Shown: one piece after another, positions 54,102 to 62,803 of the stretch
Numbering within the stretch: the first letter of the stretch is position 1
Layout: each line of letters begins with the position of its first letter
Assembly: GCA_023414355.1 (NCBI GenBank)
Contig: JAEZOB010000039.1
Coordinates: 1-64,000, forward strand
From: Bacillota bacterium
GTDB taxonomy: Bacteria > Bacillota > Clostridia > Lachnospirales > Lachnospiraceae
DNA: 64,000 bases
Direction of reading: 5' to 3'
Notes under the pieces: model-generated
What the model saw: only the letters and a program-made list of their open reading frames with translations
Database searches by the model: none
What the model was told of the DNA's origin: nothing
Position numbers and translations under genes: made by a program

Positions 54102-55031
54102 TTATATAGTTTCGCTACCGATATTTTTTAAGAACAGCATATTCTTGATTGCTATGTCAGCCTTCCACCACTGCTTTGAGATAGCCCATTGCTCAGGAAA
54201 TGCTGCCCATCCCCATGTCACCTCCCATACTCCTTCCTGGTCGCGGGTGCTCTTGATGAAATCAGTCTCATAGTCTGAAATATCCTGGTTCCCCTCATAA
54301 AAGCTGCTATTGCGATCTCGAAAGAAAAAAGAGGGTTTACAGATATAGCTATCAATCCAGACAGAGGTGTCCCGGGTAATTGTATTGTTTACCAATACGG
54401 TTAGCTTATCCTCCATAAGGTCGATCTCAAACAGATCAGTCACGCCTGCTCTTTTGCAGAATTCTGTCATAGCAATAAAACATCGCAGGACATGCATATC
54501 CAGCTGATCGGAAGCTAGGACATATTCTGCAGCTGCCTTCGCTATGGAAGCACATCTATCGTATAAGCTGCTGCCCTTCTCGCTGTAACAGAGGCCGAAA
54601 CCAGCCAGACCCGCGCTGGGATTAAACCTGTCATGTCCGGAACCTTGACTGTCCTTTTGCCACCAGGGAGCGTGCGGGTAGCCATTGTTCGACTCGACCA
54701 CACCCAGCCATAGTCCATCCTCATAATCCTGTCCGCTACTTAAGTAATTCACAATCCCCCGAAGTATGGGGTGCTGCTTCTCCGGGGGACCGATTTCATT
54801 CAACAGCTCGATTGCATGAAACACTTGGATGGGAGCGGAATACGGATTCCAGGCATCAGCCTCCAAAGCATGCCCAAAGCCTCCATCCTCGTTCTGATAT
54901 ACAATCAGTGCATCAATTACTGCCTCCTTCTTCCCCTGTTCAAAGTGATACTGCCATCTGGCCAGATCCAAGGGACGGGCATTTCGGTACATCCAGTTAC
55001 GCACCTGTTGATATAATAAATCTTCTTTCAT
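54102..55031 (-). CDS. terpenoid-cyclase/prenyltransferase-like alpha-toroid protein
   Basis: 309 residues with repeats of the squalene-cyclase type: YQNEDGGFGHALEAD (a QxxDGGF motif) near residue 50 and later NPSAGLAGFGLCYS. The helical pattern fits an alpha/alpha toroid. Catalytic DxDD-type acids of true cyclases are not evident, so a cyclase reaction is not claimed. ATG 55031 follows AAAGG; an ATG eight codons upstream lacks a ribosome site. It stands alone, convergent to nothing. Confidence 0.7.
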   Translation of the reverse strand: MKEDLLYQQVRNWMYRNARPLDLARWQYHFEQGKKEAVIDALIVYQNEDGGFGHALEADAWNPYSAPIQVFHAIELLNEIGPPEKQHPILRGIVNYLSSGQDYEDGLWLGVVESNNGYPHAPWWQKDSQGSGHDRFNPSAGLAGFGLCYSEKGSSLYDRCASIAKAAAEYVLASDQLDMHVLRCFIAMTEFCKRAGVTDLFEIDLMEDKLTVLVNNTITRDTSVWIDSYICKPSFFFRDRNSSFYEGNQDISDYETDFIKSTRDQEGVWEVTWGWAAFPEQWAISKQWWKADIAIKNMLFLKNIGSETI

Positions 55032-55121
55032 ATGTTTACCAACCTTTCTTTTCATGATTAACTAACCTATTACGGTCTGAAATACACGCCGGGTCCACCT
55101 CTGTGTCTCAGTGGTTGAGAG

Positions 55122-55466
55122 TTAGCCTTCCCTCTTCCTTCGCCGGCGTTTTACGGCTTCCTGATAAGAATGGTCTATCATTTCATAGACCAGAGTGTCA
55201 TCTAAACCCTGATTCAGATAGATTGTATTCTTATACGGTTTCTGCCTGTCCGGACAATGATAACCTACTATGACAAGCCCCGGATAGGTTCTGCGGTAAT
55301 AATCCGCCAGCATCGGCTCACACCGCAGGGTGATCTTCTCCTCAAGGTACCATTCAAGAAAAATGCGCTCACCTACCTTGAAGCAGATTGGAAACGGACC
55401 AAAGGGTGTAGTCTGATATGCCTCCGGCTTAGCCAGACAATATTCCTTTATATCATCGTATTTCAT
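55122..55466 (-). CDS. MmcQ/YjbR family protein
   Basis: A 114-residue protein that starts MKYDDIKEYCLAKP and has TTPFGPFPICFKV, VGYHCPDRQK and a basic tail KRRRRKREG. These are the marks of the MmcQ/YjbR family, a double-wing fold with possible DNA binding. The biological role is unknown. Confidence 0.88.
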   Translation of the reverse strand: MKYDDIKEYCLAKPEAYQTTPFGPFPICFKVGERIFLEWYLEEKITLRCEPMLADYYRRTYPGLVIVGYHCPDRQKPYKNTIYLNQGLDDTLVYEMIDHSYQEAVKRRRRKREG

Positions 55467-55525
55467 ATTCTTGCTCCTCTCTATAACTCATTATACAAAA
55501 CGAACATGACTGGTGTTTGTCATGT

Positions 55526-56431
55526 TCATTCATAGTGTTTCAATATATTTTCAGCAATACTTCTAATCTCGTGTTTTAAGCCCTTCGGGTATAGTACCTC
55601 CGCCTTATCTCCAAAGCTCAAAATCCAGCTGAGCATATAATTCTTATTCGTAAAGCCCATACGGAATAAGAGCTTCCCCTCCTCGTTGACTTCGAAGCTT
55701 TCCCTGCCGTATTCATCAATCAATCGGTATTTTACCTCCGGGTCAAAAAGGATCGTAATCTGATATTCATCTGTAAAATAGTGATCAAAATCCTTATGTC
55801 CCTCAGCGATTTCCCTTGGCTCGAACTTCAATCCTGTATTCTTAAGCTCACATAACCGGTTCAGCTTAAACAACCGGAAATCTCTGCGTTCCTTGCAATA
55901 ACCGAACACATACCAGGCAGACCACTGAAAGGCAAGGTAATAGGGCTCGATGGTTCGCTCCGCATCTCCTTTGCTGCTGTAGTAACGGAAGGAAATTAAC
56001 TTATTATCCAGAATCGCCTCACGGATCACAGTTATCTTATCTGCTAAGTCACTTTTATAATGAGAAGCCAGATTAATGATGATGCTGTCTTTTATCGAAA
56101 GTACCTGATCCTTCTTCACAAAGAATTTGTTCAGCAGCTGCTCAGTTCCGGCCTCTGAGGAAATACTGTCCATCCCTTTAAGCGCAGTCACTAGCTTCTG
56201 CATCTCGTCATAGGTCAGGACGCTCTTATCGATCCGATATCCATCTGCGATCGAGATACCACCGTTCCCACCCTGGGTTGTTACGATCGGTATTCCCGCC
56301 ATGCATAAAGCATCAATATCCCGGTTAATGGTCCTCTTCGATACCTCGAATTTCTCAGCCAGATATGGTGCGGTAACCTTATCCTTCTGAAGTAATATCA
56401 TTACAATTCCAAGCATACGGTCTATCTTCAT
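55526..56431 (-). CDS. YafY/WYL-domain transcriptional regulator
   Basis: A 301-residue regulator. The N-terminal DeoR-like HTH (YLAEKFEVSKRTINRDIDAL, about 20-45) is followed by a WYL-type ligand domain (about 140-215; AFQWSAWYVFGYC and RDFRLFKLNRL) and a WCX C-terminal extension. WYL regulators often sense nucleic-acid ligands or metabolites; its target is not visible. ATG 56431 follows CGAGGTAGAG, preferred over the ATG at 56449. Confidence 0.92.
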   Translation of the reverse strand: MKIDRMLGIVMILLQKDKVTAPYLAEKFEVSKRTINRDIDALCMAGIPIVTTQGGNGGISIADGYRIDKSVLTYDEMQKLVTALKGMDSISSEAGTEQLLNKFFVKKDQVLSIKDSIIINLASHYKSDLADKITVIREAILDNKLISFRYYSSKGDAERTIEPYYLAFQWSAWYVFGYCKERRDFRLFKLNRLCELKNTGLKFEPREIAEGHKDFDHYFTDEYQITILFDPEVKYRLIDEYGRESFEVNEEGKLLFRMGFTNKNYMLSWILSFGDKAEVLYPKGLKHEIRSIAENILKHYE

Positions 56432-56499
56432 CTCTCTACCTCGGTTCATTCTCTATACTAGCATAGCTAAATCCTCTAAAGCATTCAGCCTTCCGGAAG

Positions 56500-57408
56500 C
56501 TATTCCGTCTCGGGATACCCTATCATTATCGGAGAGGCCGGATCATGTCTGCTACAGTTTCTGTCTATGGAAGCCATACTATGATTGGCATAGCAGTAGA
56601 TACAGCCATTTCGGCAGGTATTGTACACTCCGATATCAACGCTTTTCATACAGCCACAATGAGGTCTTTGGCTCTTGTCCTTCCCAGCTGCAATTGAATG
56701 CCCGCAAATCTTTTCCACTGTCTGCCTGTCAATGCAGGAGGCAGGTAGAATACCGTCCTTTGTTAAGTCGATCTCCTCACAGCAGGCTCTTAACGTCATC
56801 CCCATCGGTTTTGCCGCCTCAGATAAGGCTGTCGAAAGACGATGCATCTGCTCCGGACTGATTTCCTTCAGCACCTGTTCCTTTACTGTACTACTCAGCT
56901 TACGATAGACATCTGCAAAGCTGATCGTACAAAGTTCGGTATATCCTGAAAGCTCCCTACCAAGAGCAGTAAACTGTTCGAGATGATACTCCGCAGTCAG
57001 AGTATCATTCAGAACAATCGGGTCATATCGCCACATAACCCTGTCCTTGCCAAGTCGCTCCGATAATTCCTGAAAAGTCTGAATAATCTCGCTTTTCTCT
57101 CTGAGATTCGGTTCCAGCCACTTGCCATAAGCCGAACCTCGGTATGGCAGACCATAAGGAGTGATCGTAAATTGAAAGCAATACCTAAATCCCAGAGCCT
57201 CCAGTTCCTCCAGCTTATCCATCATTGGAGCAGGATCCTTGGTCCAGAATACAATACAGTCGATATTCTCAGGAGTTAGGAGTACCTTACAGAGCTGGGC
57301 GTGGTTCATTGGATTTCTGTAATATGCATAACCCTCTCTTAATCGGTTCAGCAGCCATTCGGAATAATAACTCGGAATATCTGTCCTGCGTGATGCAGAT
57401 AAAATCAT
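56500..57408 (-). CDS. DUF1848 family protein with C-terminal CxxxCxxC site
   Basis: A 302-residue protein of DUF1848, starting MILSASRRTDIPSYYSEW and having VFWTKDPAPM, as the family does. The only Cys cluster of radical-SAM type, CRNGCIYCYANHS, lies at about 270-282, near the C-terminus, with CGC upstream of it. In radical SAM enzymes this motif is N-terminal, so the chain looks permuted. The family is probably iron-sulfur dependent; function not established. It overlaps the GNAT gene by 4 bases. Confidence 0.88.
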   Translation of the reverse strand: MILSASRRTDIPSYYSEWLLNRLREGYAYYRNPMNHAQLCKVLLTPENIDCIVFWTKDPAPMMDKLEELEALGFRYCFQFTITPYGLPYRGSAYGKWLEPNLREKSEIIQTFQELSERLGKDRVMWRYDPIVLNDTLTAEYHLEQFTALGRELSGYTELCTISFADVYRKLSSTVKEQVLKEISPEQMHRLSTALSEAAKPMGMTLRACCEEIDLTKDGILPASCIDRQTVEKICGHSIAAGKDKSQRPHCGCMKSVDIGVYNTCRNGCIYCYANHSMASIDRNCSRHDPASPIMIGYPETE

Positions 57409-57833
57409 ATCTTTTCACTCCTTAAACGCATTGTCATTCCGGCCCCCATGCCTTCATTGGGCCTTTCTAAAAAACCAAATTGCTGATAAAAGCCTTCCCT
57501 GCCTTTGGCGGCCATCAGCCCGATGTTCATGGATCCTCTCTGCTGTAATTCCTTCTGTAGATAATTCATGATGTTCTGAAAAATTGACTTTCCAATTCCA
57601 TGACCTTGATATTCGGGAAGTACTATTACATCGAGAATAAATACTGAACAGCCACCATCTGATACCACTCTTGCCATACCGATTGTTCGTTTCCCGTCCA
57701 TAGCTCTTATTACATAATCACTTCTATTGATACCGATTTGTGCCTGCACTGCCGGTAAACTCCCCCAGCCTACGGCCTCTCTCAGCTGATTATACTCTGT
57801 CACAGAAATCATATGATCATATAAAATATTCAT
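57405..57833 (-). CDS. GNAT family N-acetyltransferase
   Basis: 142 residues with the acetyl-CoA loop LPEYQGHGIGKSIFQNIMNYL (about 73-90; Q-x-x-G-x-G) and the GFYQQFGF motif near the end. Substrate unknown. Its stop and the DUF1848 start overlap by 4 bases, so the two are coupled. Confidence 0.9.
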   Translation of the reverse strand: MNILYDHMISVTEYNQLREAVGWGSLPAVQAQIGINRSDYVIRAMDGKRTIGMARVVSDGGCSVFILDVIVLPEYQGHGIGKSIFQNIMNYLQKELQQRGSMNIGLMAAKGREGFYQQFGFLERPNEGMGAGMTMRLRSEKI

Positions 57834-58005
57834 GAATAATCCCCCTACGATACGGCTCCACCCTCAACAAATTTGTTAATCTATTATAAATAAGTTTAGC
57901 ATAATCTGTAACTATAGGCAAACATTTGTTTTGTTGTAAAATGAACAAAAAAATAGAGGCGACTGATTTGATCTCCTCAAATCTGCCTGCCTCATATCAT
58001 TAAAA

Positions 58006-58080
58006 TCGAGGCGACAAGATTTGAACTTGCGACCTCTGCGTCCCTAACGCAGCGCTCTAGCCAAGCTGAGCCACGCCTCG
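58006..58080 (-). tRNA. tRNA-Pro (anticodon AGG)
   Basis: Acceptor arms CGAGGCG/CGCCTCG with C1-G72 and discriminator A73, as in bacterial tRNA-Pro. D-arm GCTC/GAGC; anticodon arm CTGCG-TTAGGGA-CGCAG gives AGG; T-arm GCAAG-TTCAAAT-CTTGT. No CCA is encoded. A34 is unusual for proline in bacteria. Confidence 0.9.
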
Positions 58081-58172
58081 ATATCTGCTGTCTTTCGGAC
58101 AGCAAAGTTATTATATTATGTCAGCATACTGTTTGTCAACAAAAAGATTTCATAATTTTCAAGAATATTTTC

Positions 58173-58697
58173 TCAATTTGGATCAGAGCCAAATCCACTG
58201 TCAGAACCGCCCATATCCATACTGTCTCCCCCGACACTCTCCATGGAATCCGGTATCCCGTTCATATCCATGTCCTGCATATTGCTCTCCATCTGGTCAG
58301 GAATTCCATTAAAATTCATGTCGTTGATATTGCTTTCCATCTGATCCGGAATTCCATTGTGATTTAGATCGCTGTTAAATGCTTCAAGATAGTCCGGAAT
58401 ACCATTTAAGTTCGAATCCTTTTGTGTAGCCTCAAAAGCTTCTGTCTGATTGTCCTTGTCCGCATCTGATGCGGAATCTGACATCTGATCAGCAGTATCA
58501 ACATCAGTCGCATTGTTGCTCATAATATTTGCATAATTCTGAATTGACTGACTGGAATAAAGCTGTTGCTGAAGCTTCTGTTGTTCTTCCGGATTATCCT
58601 TCTCCTTCGATTTCCTATTTTCTTTATAAAGGTATCTTAGTGCAAGGGCAACAACGATAATCACAAAATACATAAAGTAATCCGCAAACTTCTCCAT
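58173..58697 (-). CDS. small membrane protein with four DxNxNGIPD repeats
   Basis: A 174-residue protein with an N-terminal membrane helix (about 6-24), a charged linker (KENRKSKEKDNPEEQQK) and a Gln/Asn-rich part. From about residue 92 four 16-residue repeats follow, each starting DxNxNGIPD (third: DMNFNGIPD). This is the acidic loop of thrombospondin-3 or EF-hand-like calcium repeats, so Ca2+ binding outside the membrane is likely. The tail is Gly/Ser/Asp-rich. ATG 58697 follows GGAGATGGAG. No homologue of known role comes to mind. Confidence 0.75.
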   Translation of the reverse strand: MEKFADYFMYFVIIVVALALRYLYKENRKSKEKDNPEEQQKLQQQLYSSQSIQNYANIMSNNATDVDTADQMSDSASDADKDNQTEAFEATQKDSNLNGIPDYLEAFNSDLNHNGIPDQMESNINDMNFNGIPDQMESNMQDMDMNGIPDSMESVGGDSMDMGGSDSGFGSDPN

Positions 58698-58777
58698 AAC
58701 TCCATCTCCTTCAAAAGGTAAAATATACACATCTTCTTGCAATTATACCCTAAGGCAGAAAGTATTTCAATCAACCT

Positions 58778-59668
58778 TTATCTTTTCCGGCTCTGAACCT
58801 CGTGTATCTTCTCAAGTGTAGGCGGATTCAAAGGGATCGGGTAATTTTCACAGGCAACACCTGCTGTTGCACTGGCAAAGCTGACTAAGTCCTCATCACT
58901 CATACCCTGCTCCAGAGCATAAATCGTTCCTGCTTTAAAGCTGTCCCCTGCTCCTAATGTACTTACAACATGAATTGGATATGGCCGAAAGAACTTTGGT
59001 TCTTGTCCCCGGCGACCAAACATCATCTCCTTCTCACCAAAGGTAAATATAATCAGTCCCTCCGTGTTCTCGGTATATAGGCGGAATAGCTCCTGATAAT
59101 CCTGTCCCGGATAGGTCAGCTCCAGATGCTCGTGAGACAGCACATTTACCTCACAGTATCTGTTCATATCACTGTCATAGGTACAGTCGATGGTTGCATA
59201 CTTCTTGTGATACTTCCTGCAATACTCCGCAATCTTTTCGCCAAAGTACGGATCTGCTCCCACGACCGTACAGTTCTTAACTGCCTCTTCATCCGGCTGC
59301 TCATACCAGGGCTCCTTCAGGCTGTAAAGATAACCCCATCTTCCGAGCCCGGTGCGTGTACCACCGGCGATAATCATATAATCCACCACACCCTGAAAGC
59401 CTTTTTCATAATGCAGCTTACTGGTATCTGCAGACTTGTCCTTAAAATAATCTCGAATCACATTCACATTCTCATCTCCCAGATGTGTTCCCCCCAAAGT
59501 CACATTACATCCAAGAGAAGTAAGCACTGCCGCCGACGTCCCGGTTTCTCCGCCCAACAGATAATGTCTTTCTTTAATCTCCACATTTGTATCTGCTTTC
59601 GGATAATCCCCTTCCAACAAAAAGTGTTCCGTAGTCATGATTTGACCGTAAAGATAAATATAACCCAT
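58778..59668 (-). CDS. PfkB family carbohydrate kinase
   Basis: A 296-residue ribokinase-fold protein. The LLGGETGTSAAVLTSLG segment binds the sugar, and VSTLGAGDSFKAGTIYAL holds the catalytic Asp and anion hole. It phosphorylates a sugar or nucleoside with ATP; the substrate cannot be told from the sequence, and no sugar pathway is next to it. Confidence 0.9.
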   Translation of the reverse strand: MGYIYLYGQIMTTEHFLLEGDYPKADTNVEIKERHYLLGGETGTSAAVLTSLGCNVTLGGTHLGDENVNVIRDYFKDKSADTSKLHYEKGFQGVVDYMIIAGGTRTGLGRWGYLYSLKEPWYEQPDEEAVKNCTVVGADPYFGEKIAEYCRKYHKKYATIDCTYDSDMNRYCEVNVLSHEHLELTYPGQDYQELFRLYTENTEGLIIFTFGEKEMMFGRRGQEPKFFRPYPIHVVSTLGAGDSFKAGTIYALEQGMSDEDLVSFASATAGVACENYPIPLNPPTLEKIHEVQSRKR

Positions 59669-59754
59669 ATTAATCCTCCCCTTCCTCTGCGCAAGACAGA
59701 ATCTTCATATGGGTATATTATATGTCTTTATTTACCATAAATCCATGTAGATTA

Positions 59755-61142
59755 TTATATAGATTTCCTGTTTCTCCTAATCATAAGGGCTAAAACAAAG
59801 CCAATGAGTGAAAATGCAGCCGCAAGTATGCCTACAAGAAAAAAGCCGTTACCGCTGGCAGAATTAAGTGATGCTCCGCTGCTCATTTTTACTGAGACAA
59901 TAGCCGAATAGGTTCCGGTAAAAAGAGAGGCACCGATACATCCTGCTACCTGAAATCCTGTACTCATAATAATCACGCCGTAAGGGCTTAATTCCTGTTC
60001 AAGGTGAGATAGTGCAAAGCTCTGCACCGGACCAATAATCAGGGCCGAACCACAGATTACCGGAATATAAAGTAAAGCCATAACGACAAGAGAATGAGAG
60101 CCGGTAAAATATGATACCGCTATCGCAAAAACACAGATCATGGCAAAGCCTAAAGGAAGCAAAAGCCCGGCACCATGCTTGTCATAGATTTTCCGGCAAT
60201 CGGTGATATCACGCAGGATAAAAGTATCGCCGGAAAGAGTGTCAGGGAAGCACTGAAGGAGGAGGCCTCAAGTGAGCTCTGCATGAAGATCGGCATGACG
60301 ATATTCATAGCAAAGATGACAATCAGGGAAATCATGTTGAGAATGACACCTATCGTAAACGGCTTCACTGACAAAGGTCTTAAATCAATCAACGGTTCAG
60401 CAAGTCTCTTCTGCCGGGATACAAATGCAGCCAGACATATTATCCCAAGCACTACTGATACCAATGCAAATATAATATTACCGGCAAACACTGTAGATAC
60501 CCCGTAAAGAATACCAATCAGGGCAATACCGATGAAAGCAACGGAAGCTGCATCAAGCTTCGGATGAGTCAGCTTCGCCACATTACTGAGCAGGAATGCA
60601 CCCAAAAGGAAGCAGATCAATGATAAGCCTGCGAATACCCACAGAAGTGTATTCCATGAAAAGAAGGAAAGCAGAATCCCTGCCAAAATTACGCTGAGAG
60701 AGGGTCCCAAGGTAGTCATAGCACCCATAATACCCATGTATGTACCAAGCTTCTCCAGGGGTGCAACTTCAAGAGTAATATTCATGCCAATCGGAATCAG
60801 CATACCTGTTCCCAAAGACTGAATAATACGTCCTATCAGCAGCATGGGAAAGCTTACAGCCAATGCTCCAACTACACTACCAAGGATCAGCAGACCAACC
60901 GTGAACATAAATAAACGCCTGGTCGGAAAGCTCTTGTAAAGAAAGGCTGATACAGGAACCATAACAGCTGCTCCCAGCATATAAGCTGTCGCAAGCCATT
61001 GAACAGTTGAGACACCAACCCCAAATTCTTTCATAATGGGCGAGAATGCAACGTTAAGAAATGTCTCATTGAAGGTAGCCAAAAATGCAGCAAAGGCTGC
61101 AACAACCACCATCATCTTGGATTTAGCGGATGAGTTATCCAT
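59755..61142 (-). pseudogene. DHA2-type MFS multidrug exporter split by a frameshift
   Basis: Two adjacent frames make one 14-helix EmrB/QacA-like exporter. The N-terminal part (60150-61142, 330 residues) starts MDNSSAKSKMMVVVAAFAAF and has the DHA2 loop LYKSFPTRRLFM. After PIAGK it leaves frame and stops. The second frame (59755-60162) continues with LLPLGFAMICV and the last helices. One base is missing in the AAAA run at 60189-60192: restoring it gives IAGKIYDKHGAGLLLPLG. This is a sequencing error, phase-variable tract or recent inactivation. The gene has a structured leader. Confidence 0.88.
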
Positions 61143-61173
61143 AATATTACCTCTTTTCTGTAATTTTTAGCAT

Positions 61174-61232
61174 AAAAAAACACATGCATAGCTTGTCCGT
61201 AATCAGATTTACGAGCCCGGCTCAACATGTGT
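61174..61232 (-). promoter_or_regulatory. multibranched terminator-like leader of the MFS gene
   Basis: Minus strand ACACATG (61232-61226) pairs with CATGTGT (61186-61180), followed by T7. The stem encloses two small hairpins, GAGCCGGGCTC and GTAAATCTGATTAC. It lies about 35 bases before the MFS ATG, so it may act as an attenuator. Confidence 0.55.
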
Positions 61233-61402
61233 CGTTTAATGTCCCATATTTAATTGAAGTTTGATATTATCAAATCTTTCGCACTTTGAGGAATATAACA
61301 TATCCGGATTTTCTTGTCAAGAAAGCGAAAAAAAGTTCGTGCAATATTGCTAATATGGACCCTATGTATCTTTGGTTAATTTGCTTATAACTATATATTT
61401 GA

Positions 61403-61440
61403 TAAAACCCCGCATATCAAATTACTACGCGGGGTTTTTT
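61403..61440. terminator. orphan intrinsic terminator
   Basis: AAACCCCGC/GCGGGGTTT with TTTTTT on the plus strand. No gene ends beside it on either strand. Confidence 0.7.
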
Positions 61441-61800
61441 AGGCCTGATTTATATTGGCTGTTTGGGGTAACTGTATAATATCACCAAATCCAAAAAATG
61501 TAAAGATATTTTTTTACAGTCCGTAAATTAGGGCTAAAGCATCAAAAAAGGTACTCAAATCGTGTACCTTCCTTGGAATAATAGGCTGTTGGGTAGAACC
61601 CTTGCAAAAAGCGGATTCTTAAAAATCGGTTTGAGTAGGAGCAGACAAAGTAATGGTGGAAGTTACGAATGACGGAGATCAGTCACCTGAATTCACAAAA
61701 TTAAGCGTTGTCTTTTACAAGGGTGGGCATGTTATACATATTCCGGAGATATTCCTCATCGTTATCCTCCGTGTATATTAATCTCTGCAAGGTTTAACTC
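61441..61800. other. gene-free stretch with decayed coding fragment
   Basis: No complete gene. A short open stretch near 61653-61781 is given separately. The rest is AT-rich with no ribosome site. Confidence 0.4.
61653..61781 (+). pseudogene. fragment of a secreted-protein-like gene
   Basis: 42 codons, starting MVEVTNDGDQSPEF and continuing KLSVVFYKGG. The words match those in extracellular domains of clostridial lipoproteins. There is no ribosome site or signal peptide. It is probably a relic, or chance. Confidence 0.3.
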
Positions 61801-61818
61801 CTTACATTTATATTTGTC

Positions 61819-61847
61819 TTGACTTACAAGATTTAATATGTTATAGT
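61819..61847 (+). promoter_or_regulatory. promoter of the cold-shock gene
   Basis: TTGACT (61819-61824), 17 bp, TATAGT (61842-61847). It gives a leader of about 108 nt, a length usual for cold-shock mRNAs that switch fold with temperature. Confidence 0.75.
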
Positions 61848-61961
61848 TTGAAAGTATTTTAAATAAAGAATTGATTTCACATATTTACGTAGATCATTTT
61901 TTGATTTACTGAGATATGTGTTTTTTATTGGGAATATAATAAATTTAAGGAGGTATCTTCC

Positions 61962-62162
61962 ATGAATAAAGGTACTGTAAAATGGTTTAATTCACAAAAA
62001 GGTTTTGGTTTCATTTCGGATGATCAGGGTAATGATGTATTTGTACACTACTCCGGACTCGCTATGGATGGTTTTAAATCCATTGATGAAGGTCAAGCTG
62101 TAACATTTGATGTTACAAAGGGTGCTCGTGGTATGCAGGCAGTCAATGTACAAATCGCTTAG
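61962..62162 (+). CDS. cold-shock domain protein (CspA family)
   Basis: A 66-residue single OB-fold protein with RNP1 KGFGFI and RNP2 VFVHYSGL. It binds single-stranded RNA or DNA as an RNA chaperone. AAGGAGG lies before the ATG. It has a long leader and its own terminator. Confidence 0.97.
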   Translation: MNKGTVKWFNSQKGFGFISDDQGNDVFVHYSGLAMDGFKSIDEGQAVTFDVTKGARGMQAVNVQIA

Positions 62163-62184
62163 TTAAAATACTATGGCTAAAAAG

Positions 62185-62210
62185 GATCACTTGAAAGTGG
62201 TCTTTTTTTT
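62185..62210 (+). terminator. terminator of the cold-shock gene
   Basis: GATCACTT-GAA-AGTGGTC stem, then T8. Confidence 0.9.
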
Positions 62211-62579
62211 ATTCAATAATTCATCCACAGCACTTCGGTCCGGGGTAAGCTATTCTCAACTCTGTCCGGAGTGCTTATCTTTGTAGTATAAGGGCTGACT
62301 GCCCTTTAGGAAATGATATGGAAACAGAATTTTTCAGACCATCAATAACTCCAAATTTTATAGCACTAAGCGTGCTTGGCTTATTTTCAAGTAAATCTGA
62401 TAATAATCTCAATACAATCAGCTTCACAATCATCGATTAATAAATCATACTCCTCATTTATATGATGCGTCACACCACATTAAAAACCACTCTCGATAAT
62501 TATTCTCATACGGACAAGACAATGTATAAAAATACGATTAAAAGGTATAACAGAAACTTGTATAAAAAGTCATAGAAAA
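62211..62579. other. gene-free region left of the tRNA fragment
   Basis: About 370 bases without a supported ORF or known RNA; AT-rich. Confidence 0.4.
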
Positions 62580-62617
62580 AACGGATATAACAATTTGTTA
62601 AAATCGCTACATCCGTT
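62580..62617 (-). terminator. terminator of the former tRNA gene
   Basis: Minus strand AACGGAT...ATCCGTT with T6 after it, directly downstream of the tRNA 3' end. Confidence 0.75.
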
Positions 62618-62629
62618 GATTTTCATTAA

Positions 62630-62671
62630 GCTGTTGGGCAGACTTGAACTGCTGACCTCCTCATTACCAAA
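62630..62671 (-). other. 3' half of a tRNA (apparently tRNA-Thr), putative attachment site
   Basis: The minus strand holds the anticodon loop with GGT and its 3' strand, the T-arm AGCAG-TTCAAGT-CTGCC and the acceptor strand CAACAGC. No 5' half (starting GCTGTTG) is found next to it. Integrases that target tRNA genes leave such a duplicated 3' end. The element would then lie to the right, with the intact tRNA beyond the window. Confidence 0.7.
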
Positions 62672-62803
62672 AATATTTCTTACTCTCGGCATTTGTTGAC
62701 AGCACATCGAGAGTATCGATTATTATTACTTCTATGACGGATGCGTTTAATATCATATTATAGATATGAGTAATTTGAAGTAAAATTAGTAACTAAACAG
62801 TAA

